Origin: Chitinibacter sp. FCG-7
Lineage (GTDB): Bacteria; Pseudomonadota; Gammaproteobacteria; Burkholderiales; Chitinibacteraceae
Direction of reading: 5' to 3'
DNA: 64,000 bases
Assembly: GCF_040047665.1 (NCBI RefSeq)
Contig: NZ_CP157355.1
Location: 930,001 to 994,000 of the forward strand
Shown here: in pieces, positions 54,537-63,162 of the stretch
How positions within the stretch are numbered: the first letter of the stretch is position 1
Layout of the letters: every line of letters begins with the position of its first letter
Position numbers and translations under genes: made by a program
The notes under the pieces: model-generated
Told to the model about the DNA's origin: nothing
What the model saw: only the letters and a program-made list of their open reading frames with translations
The model's database searches: none

Positions 54537-56968
54537 GCCTTACCCTCGTCTTCGGCTGCTTTCTTCGCCGCCTTTTTAGCGGCGGCTGCGGCCATCGCTT
54601 CTCGAATTTTTGCAGCTTTTTCTGGATCAATCGCTGGTTTTTCAGGCGCTGCGCCTGATTCAGCCGCCGCAGTCTCAGCAGCAGGCTCAGGTGCTGTAGC
54701 TGGTAAGCCAGCTTCTTTGGCTGCCTTTTTGGCTGCAGCCGCCGCCATTGCCGCACGAATTTTCGCCGCTTTTTCCGGATCAATTGCAGGTTTTTCTGCT
54801 TCAGCAGCAGACTCTACCGCCGGAACCTCTATAGCGGGCTCGGGTGTAGGCGCTGGTGCGCCACCTTCTTTAGCTGCTTTTTTAGCCGCAGCCGCTGCCA
54901 TTGCAGCGCGAATTTTCGCCGCTTTTTCCGGATCAATGGCTGGTTTTTCTACTTCAGCAGCAGGCTCTACTGCCGGAGCCTCTACAGCGGCCTCTGTAGG
55001 CGCTGGTGCTCCGCCTTCTTTGGCCGCCTTTTTAGCTGCAGCCGCTGCCATTGCGGCACGAATTTTCGCTGTTTTGTCCGGATCAATCGCCGGCTTTTCA
55101 GCTACAGGGGTATTGCCTGCTAAATCAGGTGCAGAATCGCCTTCAGCCGCACCCCCCCCCTCGGTATTTGCAGCAGCGGCTTTTTTGGCGGCCGCAGCTT
55201 TTTTGGCCGCTTCGATTTTGGCTGCGCGCTCGGCATCACGCGCAGCGCGTTGCTCGGGGCTTAGTGCTTCAAGCTCGGCTTTTTCAGCGGCGCGTTTTTC
55301 CATGCTCTCTTTGATTTTGGCGGCCTTTTCCGGGCTAACAAAATTGGGGATTTTCGAGTCCGAATTTGGTGACGCTGGTGGTGCTGCGGCCGCACCCTCT
55401 TCGGCTTTTTTCGCGGCAGCACGCGCCATGGCCGCTTTGATTTTGGCGGCTTTGTCGTCTGCTGCGGCCTGATCGGCCGGGTTAGCGGTCGTTGCTGCAG
55501 CGGCAGGTTTGGGGGCCGCTTTTGCGGCTAGTCTGGCGGCTTTTTCTTCTTTTTCGCGCTCTTCACGGAATTGCTTGAATTCGTGGCGTTCGCGCGCCAG
55601 ATCGGCCGATTTTTTGGCGCGTTCGGCATCCCAAATCTCAGACTTGGCAAAGCGATAGTAATCAACCAGCTGAATGCTCGACGGGCAGACATACGCACAC
55701 GCGCCGCATTCGATGCAATCAAACAGATTCCACTCCTGCGCCTTACCAAAATTCTTGGCGCGGGCAAACCAGTACAAATCCATCGGTTGCAATTCCTGCG
55801 GGCAGGCTACGGCGCATTCGCCACAGCGAATACACGGCATTTCACGCGGTTTTTCAGGGAACTGCTGCTCGTCCATGGCGATAATGCAGTTACCCGCCTT
55901 GGTCAGCCCGACCTGGGTCGATGGCAGCGTAAAGCCCATCATCGGGCCGCCATAAATGCAATCGGGGAGGCCTGCGCCAGCGTTTGAATCCAGTCCTACA
56001 CCGGCAAAAGCGAGCAGATCATTGATCGGCGTGCCGATGAGCGCTTCCACATTGCCCGGTTTGGGCACCGCGCCAGTGAGCGTGACCACGCGCGAAATCA
56101 CGGGCTCGGCCAATTCGAGTGCAGCGTAAATGGTGTAAACGGTGGCGATATTAAAACACTGCACACCCATATCGGTGGAGCGCACGCCGCTGGGGACTTC
56201 CTTATTGGTCAGCAGTTTGATCAACTGCTTGGCGCCGCCTGATGGGTACAGCGTGGGTACCACGACCACTTCGGCGGCAAACCCGCAATTGCTCAGCGCG
56301 TCGTTCAGCGCGGCAACGGCTTCTGGTTTATTGTCTTCAACACCGATGAGGACTTCTTTGGCATTGAGCAATTTGCGCACAATCGAAATGCCGGCAACGA
56401 TTTCAATCGCGCGCTCGCGCATCAGCCTGTCGTCACAGGTGATATAGGGCTCGCACTCGGCGCCATTGATAATCAGCGTATCGAGTGCGTCGCGGCCTGC
56501 TAGCTTCAGGTGCGATGGAAACACCGCGCCACCCAGACCAACCACGCCCATATCCTGCAAGTAATCCCGGATGGCTTTGCTATCGCCGCGCTCTAAAGCC
56601 GCTTTCCAATCAAAACGCTCGCGTGCAATCCATTCGTCGCGGCCATCGCTTTCAATGGTGATGCACCATTCGGCCAAACCTGAAGGATGCGCCACCTGCT
56701 GCGCGTCAATCGCCACCACTTTACCTGAGGTCGACGCATGGACGGCAACGGACACATTGCCATCATCAACGGCAATCGTCTGCCCTTTGAGCACCAGATC
56801 ACCGACGCTAACGACTGCTTTGGCCGGATTACCGATGCTTTGCTGCAGCGGAATCACCAGCCGTTGCGGCAAGGGGCCGCGCGCAATCGGCGTGTGGTTG
56901 GATAAATCTTTCATTTCCGGCGGATGTACGCCGCCGTGGAAAGGGAAAATTTCGCGAATGGTTTCCAT
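54533..56968 (-). CDS. rnfC: Electron transport complex subunit RnfC with repetitive Ala/Lys tail
   Basis: Peripheral subunit binding NADH/FMN and two [4Fe-4S] clusters; 811 residues. The core (about 1-450) has FPFHGGVHPPEMK, GLGGAVFPSHLKL and the cluster motifs CIRCGECAVACP and CIECGACAYVCP. The last 300 residues are an Ala/Lys-rich tail with four near-identical units of about 50 residues (EKPAIDPEKAAKIRAAMAAA type) and two more divergent ones; such tails occur in other RnfC/RsxC. A run of nine G on the coding strand (55152-55160) lies in the tail. Coupled to rnfD by overlap. Confidence 0.95.
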   Translation of the reverse strand: METIREIFPFHGGVHPPEMKDLSNHTPIARGPLPQRLVIPLQQSIGNPAKAVVSVGDLVLKGQTIAVDDGNVSVAVHASTSGKVVAIDAQQVAHPSGLAEWCITIESDGRDEWIARERFDWKAALERGDSKAIRDYLQDMGVVGLGGAVFPSHLKLAGRDALDTLIINGAECEPYITCDDRLMRERAIEIVAGISIVRKLLNAKEVLIGVEDNKPEAVAALNDALSNCGFAAEVVVVPTLYPSGGAKQLIKLLTNKEVPSGVRSTDMGVQCFNIATVYTIYAALELAEPVISRVVTLTGAVPKPGNVEALIGTPINDLLAFAGVGLDSNAGAGLPDCIYGGPMMGFTLPSTQVGLTKAGNCIIAMDEQQFPEKPREMPCIRCGECAVACPQELQPMDLYWFARAKNFGKAQEWNLFDCIECGACAYVCPSSIQLVDYYRFAKSEIWDAERAKKSADLARERHEFKQFREEREKEEKAARLAAKAAPKPAAAATTANPADQAAADDKAAKIKAAMARAAAKKAEEGAAAAPPASPNSDSKIPNFVSPEKAAKIKESMEKRAAEKAELEALSPEQRAARDAERAAKIEAAKKAAAAKKAAAANTEGGGAAEGDSAPDLAGNTPVAEKPAIDPDKTAKIRAAMAAAAAKKAAKEGGAPAPTEAAVEAPAVEPAAEVEKPAIDPEKAAKIRAAMAAAAAKKAAKEGGAPAPTPEPAIEVPAVESAAEAEKPAIDPEKAAKIRAAMAAAAAKKAAKEAGLPATAPEPAAETAAAESGAAPEKPAIDPEKAAKIREAMAAAAAKKAAKKAAEDEGKA
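54560..55110 (-). repeat. Tandem 150-bp repeats in the rnfC tail
   Basis: Four units spaced by about 150-155 bp, each with GCCGCTTTTTCCGGATCAAT-like DNA (on the plus strand) and encoding KPAIDPEKAAKIRAAM. Prone to copy-number change by recombination. Confidence 0.85.
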
Positions 56969-56971
56969 AGC

Positions 56972-57541
56972 TTATGCCCCCGCCTTCACTTGTTTGAGCT
57001 GGATTACGGGGTAACGCCACTTCCAGGTATTAACGTTCTCGCCAATGGTGACCAGATCAATACAATCGACCGGGCAAGGCGCCAAGCACAGCTCGCAGCC
57101 GGTGCATTCGGATTCGATCACGGTATGCAGATGCTTGGCTGCACCCACAATGGCATCAACCGGGCAAGCCTGAATGCACAAGGTACAGCCAATGCAGATG
57201 TCTTCCCGGATCACGGCCACGGCGCGCGGTTTTTCGGCCGCGCCTCCGCCATCGTCAAACGGCACAAAATCTTTACCCAGCAGATCAGCCAGCTTGCGGA
57301 TACCATCCTCGCCGCCGGGTGGGCACTGATTAATTTCGGCTTCGTCGTTGGCAATGGCCGTGGCATACGGTTTACAGCCCGGAAAACCACACTGGCCGCA
57401 TTGGGTTTGCGGCAGAATCGCGTCGATTTTGTCGACCAGCGGGTCTTCGTCCACTTTGTATTTGATCGCGGCAAAGCCCAGAATTGCGCCCAGTAGCAGC
57501 GCCAAACCAGCCATCACGGCCAGTGCAAGCAAGAAACTCAT
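56972..57541 (-). CDS. rnfB: Electron transport complex subunit RnfB
   Basis: Iron-sulfur subunit, 189 residues. One N-terminal membrane helix, a 4Fe-4S domain ([16 protein letters not shown] with a following Cys in NQCPPGG), then a ferredoxin domain with two clusters ([16 protein letters not shown] and [16 protein letters not shown]). It passes electrons between ferredoxin and RnfC/RnfG. Start overlaps the rnfA stop. Confidence 0.96.
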   Translation of the reverse strand: MSFLLALAVMAGLALLLGAILGFAAIKYKVDEDPLVDKIDAILPQTQCGQCGFPGCKPYATAIANDEAEINQCPPGGEDGIRKLADLLGKDFVPFDDGGGAAEKPRAVAVIREDICIGCTLCIQACPVDAIVGAAKHLHTVIESECTGCELCLAPCPVDCIDLVTIGENVNTWKWRYPVIQLKQVKAGA

Positions 57542-58119
57542 TTCACCAACCCTGCAAAACCCATAAACGCCAGACTCATCAGGCCAGCAGTAATAAATGC
57601 AGCGGGCGTGCCTTTAAACGCCTGCGGAATATCGGCGCCTTCCATCCTTTCGCGCATCGCGGCAAACAGGATCAGAATCAGCGAGAAACCCACCGCCGAG
57701 CCAAAACCGAACACCAGCGATTCAAGCAGATTGTGCCGTGCGGTGGAATTAATCAGCGGCACACCCAGCACCGCGCAATTGGTCGTAATCAGCGGCAGAT
57801 AAATCCCCAAGGCCTGATACAGCACCGGGCTGGATTTATGAATAAACATCTCGGTAAATTGCACAATCGCCGCAATCACCACAATAAAAGCCAGCGTGCG
57901 TAGGTATTCCAGATGCCAGGCCAGCAGCAGCTGGTCGATCATCCATGAGGTGCCCGAAGCCAGCGTCAGCACAAAAGCGGTGGCCAGCCCCATGCCGATG
58001 GAAGCCTCCAGCTTTTTGGACACGCCCATAAAGGGGCATAGCCCCAGAATCCGCACCAGCACGACGTTATTGACCAATACCGCCCCAACAAGCAGCAGCA
58101 GGTAATGACTGAAATCCAT
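57538..58119 (-). CDS. rnfA: Electron transport complex subunit RnfA
   Basis: Polytopic membrane subunit, 193 residues: [20 protein letters not shown], then [20 protein letters not shown] and [20 protein letters not shown], which carries the cysteine thought to hold an intramembrane iron-sulfur centre with RnfE. First gene of rnfABCDGE. CAAGGAGATTGATTG-type sequence lies about 30 bp upstream; the nearer ribosome site is weak. Confidence 0.95.
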   Translation of the reverse strand: MDFSHYLLLLVGAVLVNNVVLVRILGLCPFMGVSKKLEASIGMGLATAFVLTLASGTSWMIDQLLLAWHLEYLRTLAFIVVIAAIVQFTEMFIHKSSPVLYQALGIYLPLITTNCAVLGVPLINSTARHNLLESLVFGFGSAVGFSLILILFAAMRERMEGADIPQAFKGTPAAFITAGLMSLAFMGFAGLVK

Positions 58120-58340
58120 ACTTTACTCACCAAGGAGATTGATTGCATGCGCCGGGCAAGCACCCTACTACCGCGCACGTAATGGCTTGGCATTGTACCA
58201 AGAGCCGGGGCAATTGCACCCGAGCTTAATCAAAAAAACAATATAACATTCAAGCTTCTATCCAATAAATGAATAAAGCTTATTTAGAAAGACGCAAAAG
58301 GTATAAATTGTTATCCGTTTGCGCCTTGATCAGCGCGGTA

Positions 58341-59372
58341 CTAGCGGCTGGCTTGCAGGCTGGCAATCGCATCGGCGCAATCGCCGACCAGATGCGGGCC
58401 TTCATAAATCAGCCCGCTATACACCTGTACCAGATCGGCACCGGCGCGGATTTTTTCCACCGCATCGTCGCCACACATAATGCCGCCCACGCCAATAATC
58501 GGCAGCGCGCCATCGAGCACTTGCGCCAGCTCGCGAATGACCGTCGTTGATTTGGCGCGCACCGGCTCGCCCGACAAACCGCCAGCTTCCTGGCCGTGGC
58601 GCAGATTTTCCACGCCGGTACGCGACAAGGTGGTGTTGGTGGCGATCACGCCGTCGATACGGTTTTCAATCAGCAAACGGCCAATCTCTTCGATTTGATG
58701 ACTATCCAGATCAGGCGCAATTTTCACCGCCACTGGTACATAGCGCCCATGCTGATCGGCCAGCTTTTCCTGCTCGGCTTTTAACTGGGACAACAAATCG
58801 CCCAGCTCGTCACCTTGCTGCAGCTGGCGCAGATTTTTGGTGTTCGGGCTGGAGATATTTACCGTCACATAGCTGGCCGCCGAGTACACTTTGCGCAGGC
58901 CAATCAGATAATCATCCGCAGCCTTTTCAATAGGGGTATCTGCGTTCTTGCCAATGTTGATACCGAGTACACCGCGATACTGGGCCTGGGTAACATTTTC
59001 CAGCAGATTATCCACCCCGCCATTATTAAACCCCATGCGGTTGATAATGCCGCGCGCTTCAGGCAGGCGGAACAGGCGCGGTTTTGGGTTGCCCGGCTGA
59101 GGGCGCGGTGTCACCGTACCGATTTCGAGAAAACCAAAACCCAGCTCGGCCAGCACATCAATGTAATCACCGTTTTTATCCAGCCCCGCCGCCAGCCCCA
59201 CCGGGTTGGCAAACTCGATGCCCATCACGGTCACCGGATTATTCGGCACGGTGGGCGTCAATGAGCGCAAAAAGCCCATGCTATTGAGCAAGCCCAGCCC
59301 TTTAAACGCCGCATGGTGCGCGCGCTCGGCTTCCATCATGAATAACAGGGGTTTTGCGAGTTGATATGCCAT
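58341..59372 (-). CDS. pyrD: Dihydroorotate dehydrogenase (quinone), class 2
   Basis: Oxidises dihydroorotate to orotate at the inner membrane with quinone as acceptor. The 343-residue FMN barrel begins with a membrane-associated helix ([20 protein letters not shown]), then [54 protein letters not shown] (catalytic Ser region) and [19 protein letters not shown]. Class 2 by the N-terminal domain. Separated from folD by a purine-rich inverted repeat. Confidence 0.96.
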   Translation of the reverse strand: MAYQLAKPLLFMMEAERAHHAAFKGLGLLNSMGFLRSLTPTVPNNPVTVMGIEFANPVGLAAGLDKNGDYIDVLAELGFGFLEIGTVTPRPQPGNPKPRLFRLPEARGIINRMGFNNGGVDNLLENVTQAQYRGVLGINIGKNADTPIEKAADDYLIGLRKVYSAASYVTVNISSPNTKNLRQLQQGDELGDLLSQLKAEQEKLADQHGRYVPVAVKIAPDLDSHQIEEIGRLLIENRIDGVIATNTTLSRTGVENLRHGQEAGGLSGEPVRAKSTTVIRELAQVLDGALPIIGVGGIMCGDDAVEKIRAGADLVQVYSGLIYEGPHLVGDCADAIASLQASR

Positions 59373-59384
59373 TACTAAAACCTT

Positions 59385-59473
59385 GTGAGGAGTGAGGGGT
59401 AAGGGGTCAGGTGTGAGATTTCAATCGCTCTGAAGCAAGGGGCACACCTCACCCCTTACTCCTCACACCTTAC
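59385..59473. repeat. GTGAGG-type inverted repeat between pyrD and folD
   Basis: Left arm GTGAGGAGTGAGGGGTAAGG and following (59385-59417), right arm CACACCTCACCCCTTACTCC and following (59443-59473), nearly reverse complementary, 25-bp loop. It reaches the folD stop codon. Related tracts occur at 22471-22507, 22681-22713 and 47166-47207. Confidence 0.8.
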
Positions 59474-60324
59474 TTGCAGCGATTCACACAAGCGTCATAG
59501 GTATTCTGCATCAGCGTCGCCACCGTCATCAGACCCACACCGCCCGGCACCGGCGTAATCCAGCTGGCACGCTCTTTGGCGGTATCAAATTCAACGTCGC
59601 CACACAGCTTGCCGCTGTCCAGACGATTGATACCCACGTCGATCACCACCGCGCCCGGCTTGATCCATTCGCCCTTCACAAAATTCGGGATACCCACACC
59701 GGCCACCACCACATCCGCGCCAGCCACTTTGGCCGCCAGATCTTTGGTTTTGCTGTGGCAAACCGTCACCGTCGCACGGGCAAGCAGCAATTCGAGCGCT
59801 TGTGGGCGGCCCACGATATTGCTGGCACCAATCACCACTGCATCTTTGCCCACCAGATCAATACCAGTTTTTTCCAGCAAAGTCATTACACCGCGTGGCG
59901 TACATGGACGCAGCAAAGGCATCTTCAATGTAAGGCGGCCGATATTGTAGGGATGAAAACCGTCAACGTCCTTGATCGGGTCGATCAGTTCGATCACTTT
60001 GTCGGCATCGATATGTTTTGGCAGCGGCAGCTGCACCAGAATGCCGTCTATATCATCATTCTGATTGAGCTCGGCCACCAGTTTCAATACTTCTTCTTCG
60101 CTGGTTTCAGCAGGCAGATCGTAAGCCAGTGAAGTAATGCCGGCGTTTTCGCACTGGCGTTTTTTATTACCCACATACACCTGCGAGGCCGGATCAGAGC
60201 CAACCAGAATCACCGCCAGCGCGGGCGCACGCTTGCCGGAAGCAACCCGTGCATCAACTTTGGTACGCACTTCACGAACAATTTCCTGGGAAATGGCTTT
60301 ACCATCAAGAATCTGGGCTGTCAT
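59470..60324 (-). CDS. folD: Methylenetetrahydrofolate dehydrogenase / cyclohydrolase FolD
   Basis: Bifunctional one-carbon enzyme. The 284-residue protein has [20 protein letters not shown] with the catalytic Lys, [26 protein letters not shown], the NADP-binding [17 protein letters not shown] and the C-terminal [19 protein letters not shown]. Divergent from a downstream tRNA cluster. Confidence 0.97.
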   Translation of the reverse strand: MTAQILDGKAISQEIVREVRTKVDARVASGKRAPALAVILVGSDPASQVYVGNKKRQCENAGITSLAYDLPAETSEEEVLKLVAELNQNDDIDGILVQLPLPKHIDADKVIELIDPIKDVDGFHPYNIGRLTLKMPLLRPCTPRGVMTLLEKTGIDLVGKDAVVIGASNIVGRPQALELLLARATVTVCHSKTKDLAAKVAGADVVVAGVGIPNFVKGEWIKPGAVVIDVGINRLDSGKLCGDVEFDTAKERASWITPVPGGVGLMTVATLMQNTYDACVNRCK

Positions 60325-60424
60325 CGGGGATACTCCGGCAATATTGGCAAAAACGTGATTTTCGCATTGATCGACGTTTTTTTGGACGTTTTTTAAATTT
60401 TTACCTTATTTTTTCAAAATGGGC

Positions 60425-60453
60425 TTGACGACCTGCGCGGCCATCCGTATAGT
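60425..60453 (+). promoter_or_regulatory. tRNA operon promoter
   Basis: TTGACG (60425-60430), 17-bp spacer, TATAGT (60448-60453), discriminator TCGGCCTCTC. Shares TTGACGAC and the 18-nt block GTATAGTTCGGCCTCTCT exactly with the rRNA promoter at 24793-24821. Confidence 0.9.
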
Positions 60454-60467
60454 TCGGCCTCTCTAGT

Positions 60468-60544
60468 CGGGGCGTAGCGCAGCCCGGTAGCGCACCTGGT
60501 TTGGGACCAGGTGGTCGTGAGTTCGAATCCCACCGCCCCGACCA
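60468..60544 (+). tRNA. tRNA-Pro (TGG)
   Basis: 77 nt, CGGGGCGTAGCGCAGCCCGG start, anticodon arm CCTGGTTTGGGACCAGG (TGG), acceptor CGGGGCG/CGCCCCG, encoded CCA. First of three clustered tRNAs. Confidence 0.97.
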
Positions 60545-60578
60545 GAATTAAACGCAGTAAACTTGAAGTGTTTGCAGA

Positions 60579-60655
60579 GCTCCCGTAGCTCAACCGGATA
60601 GAGCAACGACCTTCTAAGTCGTAGGTTACAGGTTCGATTCCTGTCGGGTGCGCCA
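60579..60655 (+). tRNA. tRNA-Arg (TCT)
   Basis: 77 nt with encoded CCA; anticodon loop CTTCTAA gives TCT. The acceptor strands GCTCCCG and CGGGTGC leave a T-T mismatch at pair 3-70, which is unusual; D, anticodon and T stems are regular. Confidence 0.95.
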
Positions 60656-60691
60656 AGCAACTCGTAAAAATCAAAGAATTTAAAGTTTTGT

Positions 60692-60768
60692 GGTGGCTGT
60701 AGCTCAGTTGGTAGAGTCCAGGATTGTGATTCCTGTTGTCGTGGGTTCGAGCCCCATCAGCCACCCCA
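60692..60768 (+). tRNA. tRNA-His (GTG)
   Basis: 77 nt counting the encoded G-1; acceptor GTGGCTG/CAGCCAC, discriminator C and CCA, anticodon loop TTGTGAT gives GTG. The extra 5' G opposite C73 is the tRNA-His identity element. Confidence 0.96.
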
Positions 60769-60775
60769 CAAAAGT

Positions 60776-60807
60776 AAAGGCCTCAGCACACGCTGAGGCC
60801 TTTTTCA
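60776..60807 (+). terminator. Terminator of the tRNA cluster
   Basis: AAAGGCCTCAGC-ACAC-GCTGAGGCCTTTTT, strong stem with T-run, 8 bp after tRNA-His. Confidence 0.92.
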
Positions 60808-60863
60808 TTTTCGCTTCCAATCCTCTACTGCTTAATCAATACGCTTGCCGCTCGTCTCGCGGC

Positions 60864-61076
60864 CTAGATTTCTCCCGAATTGGTTTTTTGCCCGGCAAAA
60901 TAAAACTGCCCATTGCGGATGGTGGCTTCGAGCAGGCGGCGGCCGTAGCCTAGCTCGAGACCGGCGCGGCGGTCTTGCTCGCCAATGGCCAGCACCCAGT
61001 CGGCGCCTTCGGGCATTTGTCCGGCCAGTGCGGTGAGCTCCAGCCAGTCTTCCAGTGAGTTGGTATAGGTCATCAT
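60864..61076 (-). CDS. Small protein of unknown function
   Basis: I do not recognise this 70-residue protein. It begins MMTYTNSLEDWLELTALAGQ and contains EGADWVLAIGEQDRRAGLEL, acidic overall with a basic C-terminal part, no signal peptide or membrane helix. GGGGAG lies 8 nt before the ATG (61076; a second ATG follows at once), which supports translation. It stands alone between the tRNA terminator and rnhA, with no overlapping gene. Confidence 0.6.
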   Translation of the reverse strand: MMTYTNSLEDWLELTALAGQMPEGADWVLAIGEQDRRAGLELGYGRRLLEATIRNGQFYFAGQKTNSGEI

Positions 61077-61262
61077 TTGAGCATCTCCCCTTCAGTAAAG
61101 TACACGGACGGCGACTTGGATTGATTCGAGGTGCTGATGTTTACAACTTATATCGGTCTGAATGCGGACAATTGCAGCTTAGTTGAGCGCGGCGCTGGCC
61201 GCGCTGCAAATGCAGTATATCGAGCCGGATGTGGCACAAAATGAAGAATTGATGACGCCGGA

Positions 61263-61697
61263 TTACTGATTTTGTACCGATTCAACGCCACGATTGGCCA
61301 GCTGGTCGGCGCGCTCATTGCCCGGATTGCCCGCGTGGCCTTTTACCCAGCGCCATTGCACAGTGTGGCGTGCTACCTGCTCATCAAGCGCGCGCCAGAG
61401 GTCTTCGTTTTTCACAGGCTGCTTGGCGGCGGTTTTCCAGCCATTTTTTTTCCAGCCATGAATCCAGGTTTCGATGCCGTTTTTGACGTATTGCGAATCG
61501 GTATGGATGGTGACTTCGCAGGCGCGGGTTAGCGCTTTGAGCGCCGAAATCACGGCGAGCAATTCCATGCGGTTGTTGGTGGTGTGGGCTTCGCCGCCGA
61601 ACAGGTCTTTTTCATGCGCGCCATAGCGCATAAAAGCGCCCCAGCCGCCGGGGCCAGGATTACCTTTGCAGGCGCCATCGGTGTAGATTTCTACCAT
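61263..61697 (-). CDS. rnhA: Ribonuclease HI
   Basis: Removes RNA from RNA-DNA hybrids. The 144-residue protein has the catalytic carboxylates in [20 protein letters not shown] (Asp7), [13 protein letters not shown] (Glu), [10 protein letters not shown] (Asp) and [16 protein letters not shown] (His and Asp), and the basic handle ([18 protein letters not shown]). Neighbour of the methyltransferase-gloB pair, as in many proteobacteria. Confidence 0.97.
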   Translation of the reverse strand: MVEIYTDGACKGNPGPGGWGAFMRYGAHEKDLFGGEAHTTNNRMELLAVISALKALTRACEVTIHTDSQYVKNGIETWIHGWKKNGWKTAAKQPVKNEDLWRALDEQVARHTVQWRWVKGHAGNPGNERADQLANRGVESVQNQ

Positions 61698-61808
61698 GAT
61701 CGGGGTTCACTCTTTAATATGGAAAATTGCAGTATTGCTGCGCCAGCAGGCTGCGCACACATGGAGCGCGCATCATACAGCATCCAGACCATACGCCCCA
61801 CAACTCAC

Positions 61809-61857
61809 GGGTATATTCATGCAGGTATTATGCAGATTGATCTGCAGACATATACCC
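61809..61857. repeat. 49-bp GGGTAT-N37-ATACCC element (intergenic)
   Basis: Exact ends (GGGTATAT and ATATACCC, 8-bp inverted repeat) at the 49-bp span, with an inner TGCAGATTGATCTGCA palindrome. Upstream of rnhA. Confidence 0.8.
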
Positions 61858-61888
61858 ATCATCACCAATCACAGGATCAGCATTCTAT

Positions 61889-62323
61889 TCAAGCTGAATG
61901 CCGCCAAAGCTGCCACAGCAGGCCAGCGTGAAAGAGCGCACCGCAATAATACCCGGCCAGAAATACCACCGGGTCGCTCATCAGTCGTTGCAGCAAGAAC
62001 GGCGCAGCCAGATAGGCCAGCAGCATGCAGGCGGCAAACATCCGCCAGCGCTGCGGCGATTTGACTTTTTGCACCAGCAAGCCAATCACCAGCGCCAGAG
62101 ACACCAGGCTCGCCAGCGATAGCAGCGGAAATACAATAAAGCCGGGCAAGCCGTTTTCCTGCACGATAACAAACGTCGCCAGCCAGACTTGCCAGCCAGC
62201 AAAATCAGCGGCTTGCTCGAATACACGCATTTGCAAAAAAGGCAGCAATGCAGCCAGAACAAAGCACAGCATCAGCCCCATCAGGCTGGCCAAACGGCCG
62301 ACAGATAAGGAGATTCGATTCAT
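61889..62323 (-). CDS. Small membrane protein of unknown function
   Basis: A 144-residue protein with four predicted membrane helices (for example LASLMGLMLCFVLAALLPFL, GFIVFPLLSLASLVSLALVI, FAACMLLAYLAAPFLL, VFLAGYYCGALFHAGLLWQL). No family recognised. The start overlaps the stop of the upstream methyltransferase gene by ATGA, so it is translated as part of that operon and probably real. Confidence 0.75.
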   Translation of the reverse strand: MNRISLSVGRLASLMGLMLCFVLAALLPFLQMRVFEQAADFAGWQVWLATFVIVQENGLPGFIVFPLLSLASLVSLALVIGLLVQKVKSPQRWRMFAACMLLAYLAAPFLLQRLMSDPVVFLAGYYCGALFHAGLLWQLWRHSA

Positions 62324-63054
62324 TTACAGCGATCTTTTTTGGCTTGCAGGCGCATTTTTTCCACCACGGCGGCGGTGCTGCGGTTGGGCAAAATCACCAT
62401 ACTCCAGTCCGGTTCGATGACATTCATGCCGTGCACCCGTTTGACCACATCCAGACAGTAAATTCCGCCACCTGCGGGCCAGAATTTGTCTCCCGCCGAA
62501 TCCAGAAAGCGGCTTTTATCCAGCCAGCCTTTGCGCTGCAGCGGCGGGCGATAGCAAAGAAACTCGCCGCGCACCAGTTGCAGATCAAGCAAGGCCAGCC
62601 AGTCCTTCAGGCGGTGCAGAGCCAGAAAGTGCCCCTGCCAAGGCACATCATTAGCCTTGAGGCGGCGCAAGCCCCACAGGCTCCACGGATTAAAGCCGCT
62701 AATCAGCACCCGGCCTTCGGGCATCATCACGCGCTCGGCTTCGCGCAGCACGGCGTGCGGGTCGCGGGCAAAATCCAGCGTATGCGGCAACACCAGCAAA
62801 TCCAGGCTTTGCTCGGCAAATGGCAAGGCCTCGGCCATGCACTTGAGCTGTACTCCGCCCGATTGCCCGGCGATACAACGCCACGGCATGCGGTTGGCGC
62901 GCAGGCAATCGAGCTGCGGCAGCTCGAGCTGCACGGCTTTGTAGCCAAAAATATCCACCGTGGTACGATCAAACCAGCCAGCTTCGTTATCACGCAGATA
63001 TTGCCCTAGCGGCGTGTTCAGCCACGCGGCAAAATGTTCAACTGCAGTTGTCAT
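62320..63054 (-). CDS. SAM-dependent methyltransferase (class I)
   Basis: A 244-residue methyltransferase of the type found next to gloB and rnhA in many proteobacteria. It contains LPFAEQSLDLLVLPHTLDFA and DPHAVLREAERVMMPEGRVLI, followed by SGFNPWSLWGLRR, typical of the Methyltransf_11 family. The glycine-rich SAM motif I is weak (IAGQSGGVQL). Substrate unknown. Divergent from gloB with about 110 bp between, and coupled to a small membrane protein. Confidence 0.85.
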   Translation of the reverse strand: MTTAVEHFAAWLNTPLGQYLRDNEAGWFDRTTVDIFGYKAVQLELPQLDCLRANRMPWRCIAGQSGGVQLKCMAEALPFAEQSLDLLVLPHTLDFARDPHAVLREAERVMMPEGRVLISGFNPWSLWGLRRLKANDVPWQGHFLALHRLKDWLALLDLQLVRGEFLCYRPPLQRKGWLDKSRFLDSAGDKFWPAGGGIYCLDVVKRVHGMNVIEPDWSMVILPNRSTAAVVEKMRLQAKKDRCK

Positions 63055-63162
63055 AAAGCATCCTGCAAAAATTTTTACGCTTGGGTCTGTTGATGCTCGG
63101 CACCGCCGGAAACCGCCGATGGCAAGACCACTGCTTCATTCAATGACCGGGATATTCACACC

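Noticed and set aside
55108..55156. GGGTATTGCC in rnfC with ACCCCC at the expected right end
   Set aside because: Only four of six bases fit and they fall in the C-run; kept only as a remark.
54492..55472. 326-codon Ala/Ser-rich plus-strand frame
   Set aside because: Antisense shadow of the repetitive rnfC tail; real rnfC features (Fe-S motifs, operon coupling) are on the other strand.
58934..58982. GGGTAT...ATACTG at 49 bp in pyrD
   Set aside because: Right end only four of six; conserved residues explain the sequence.
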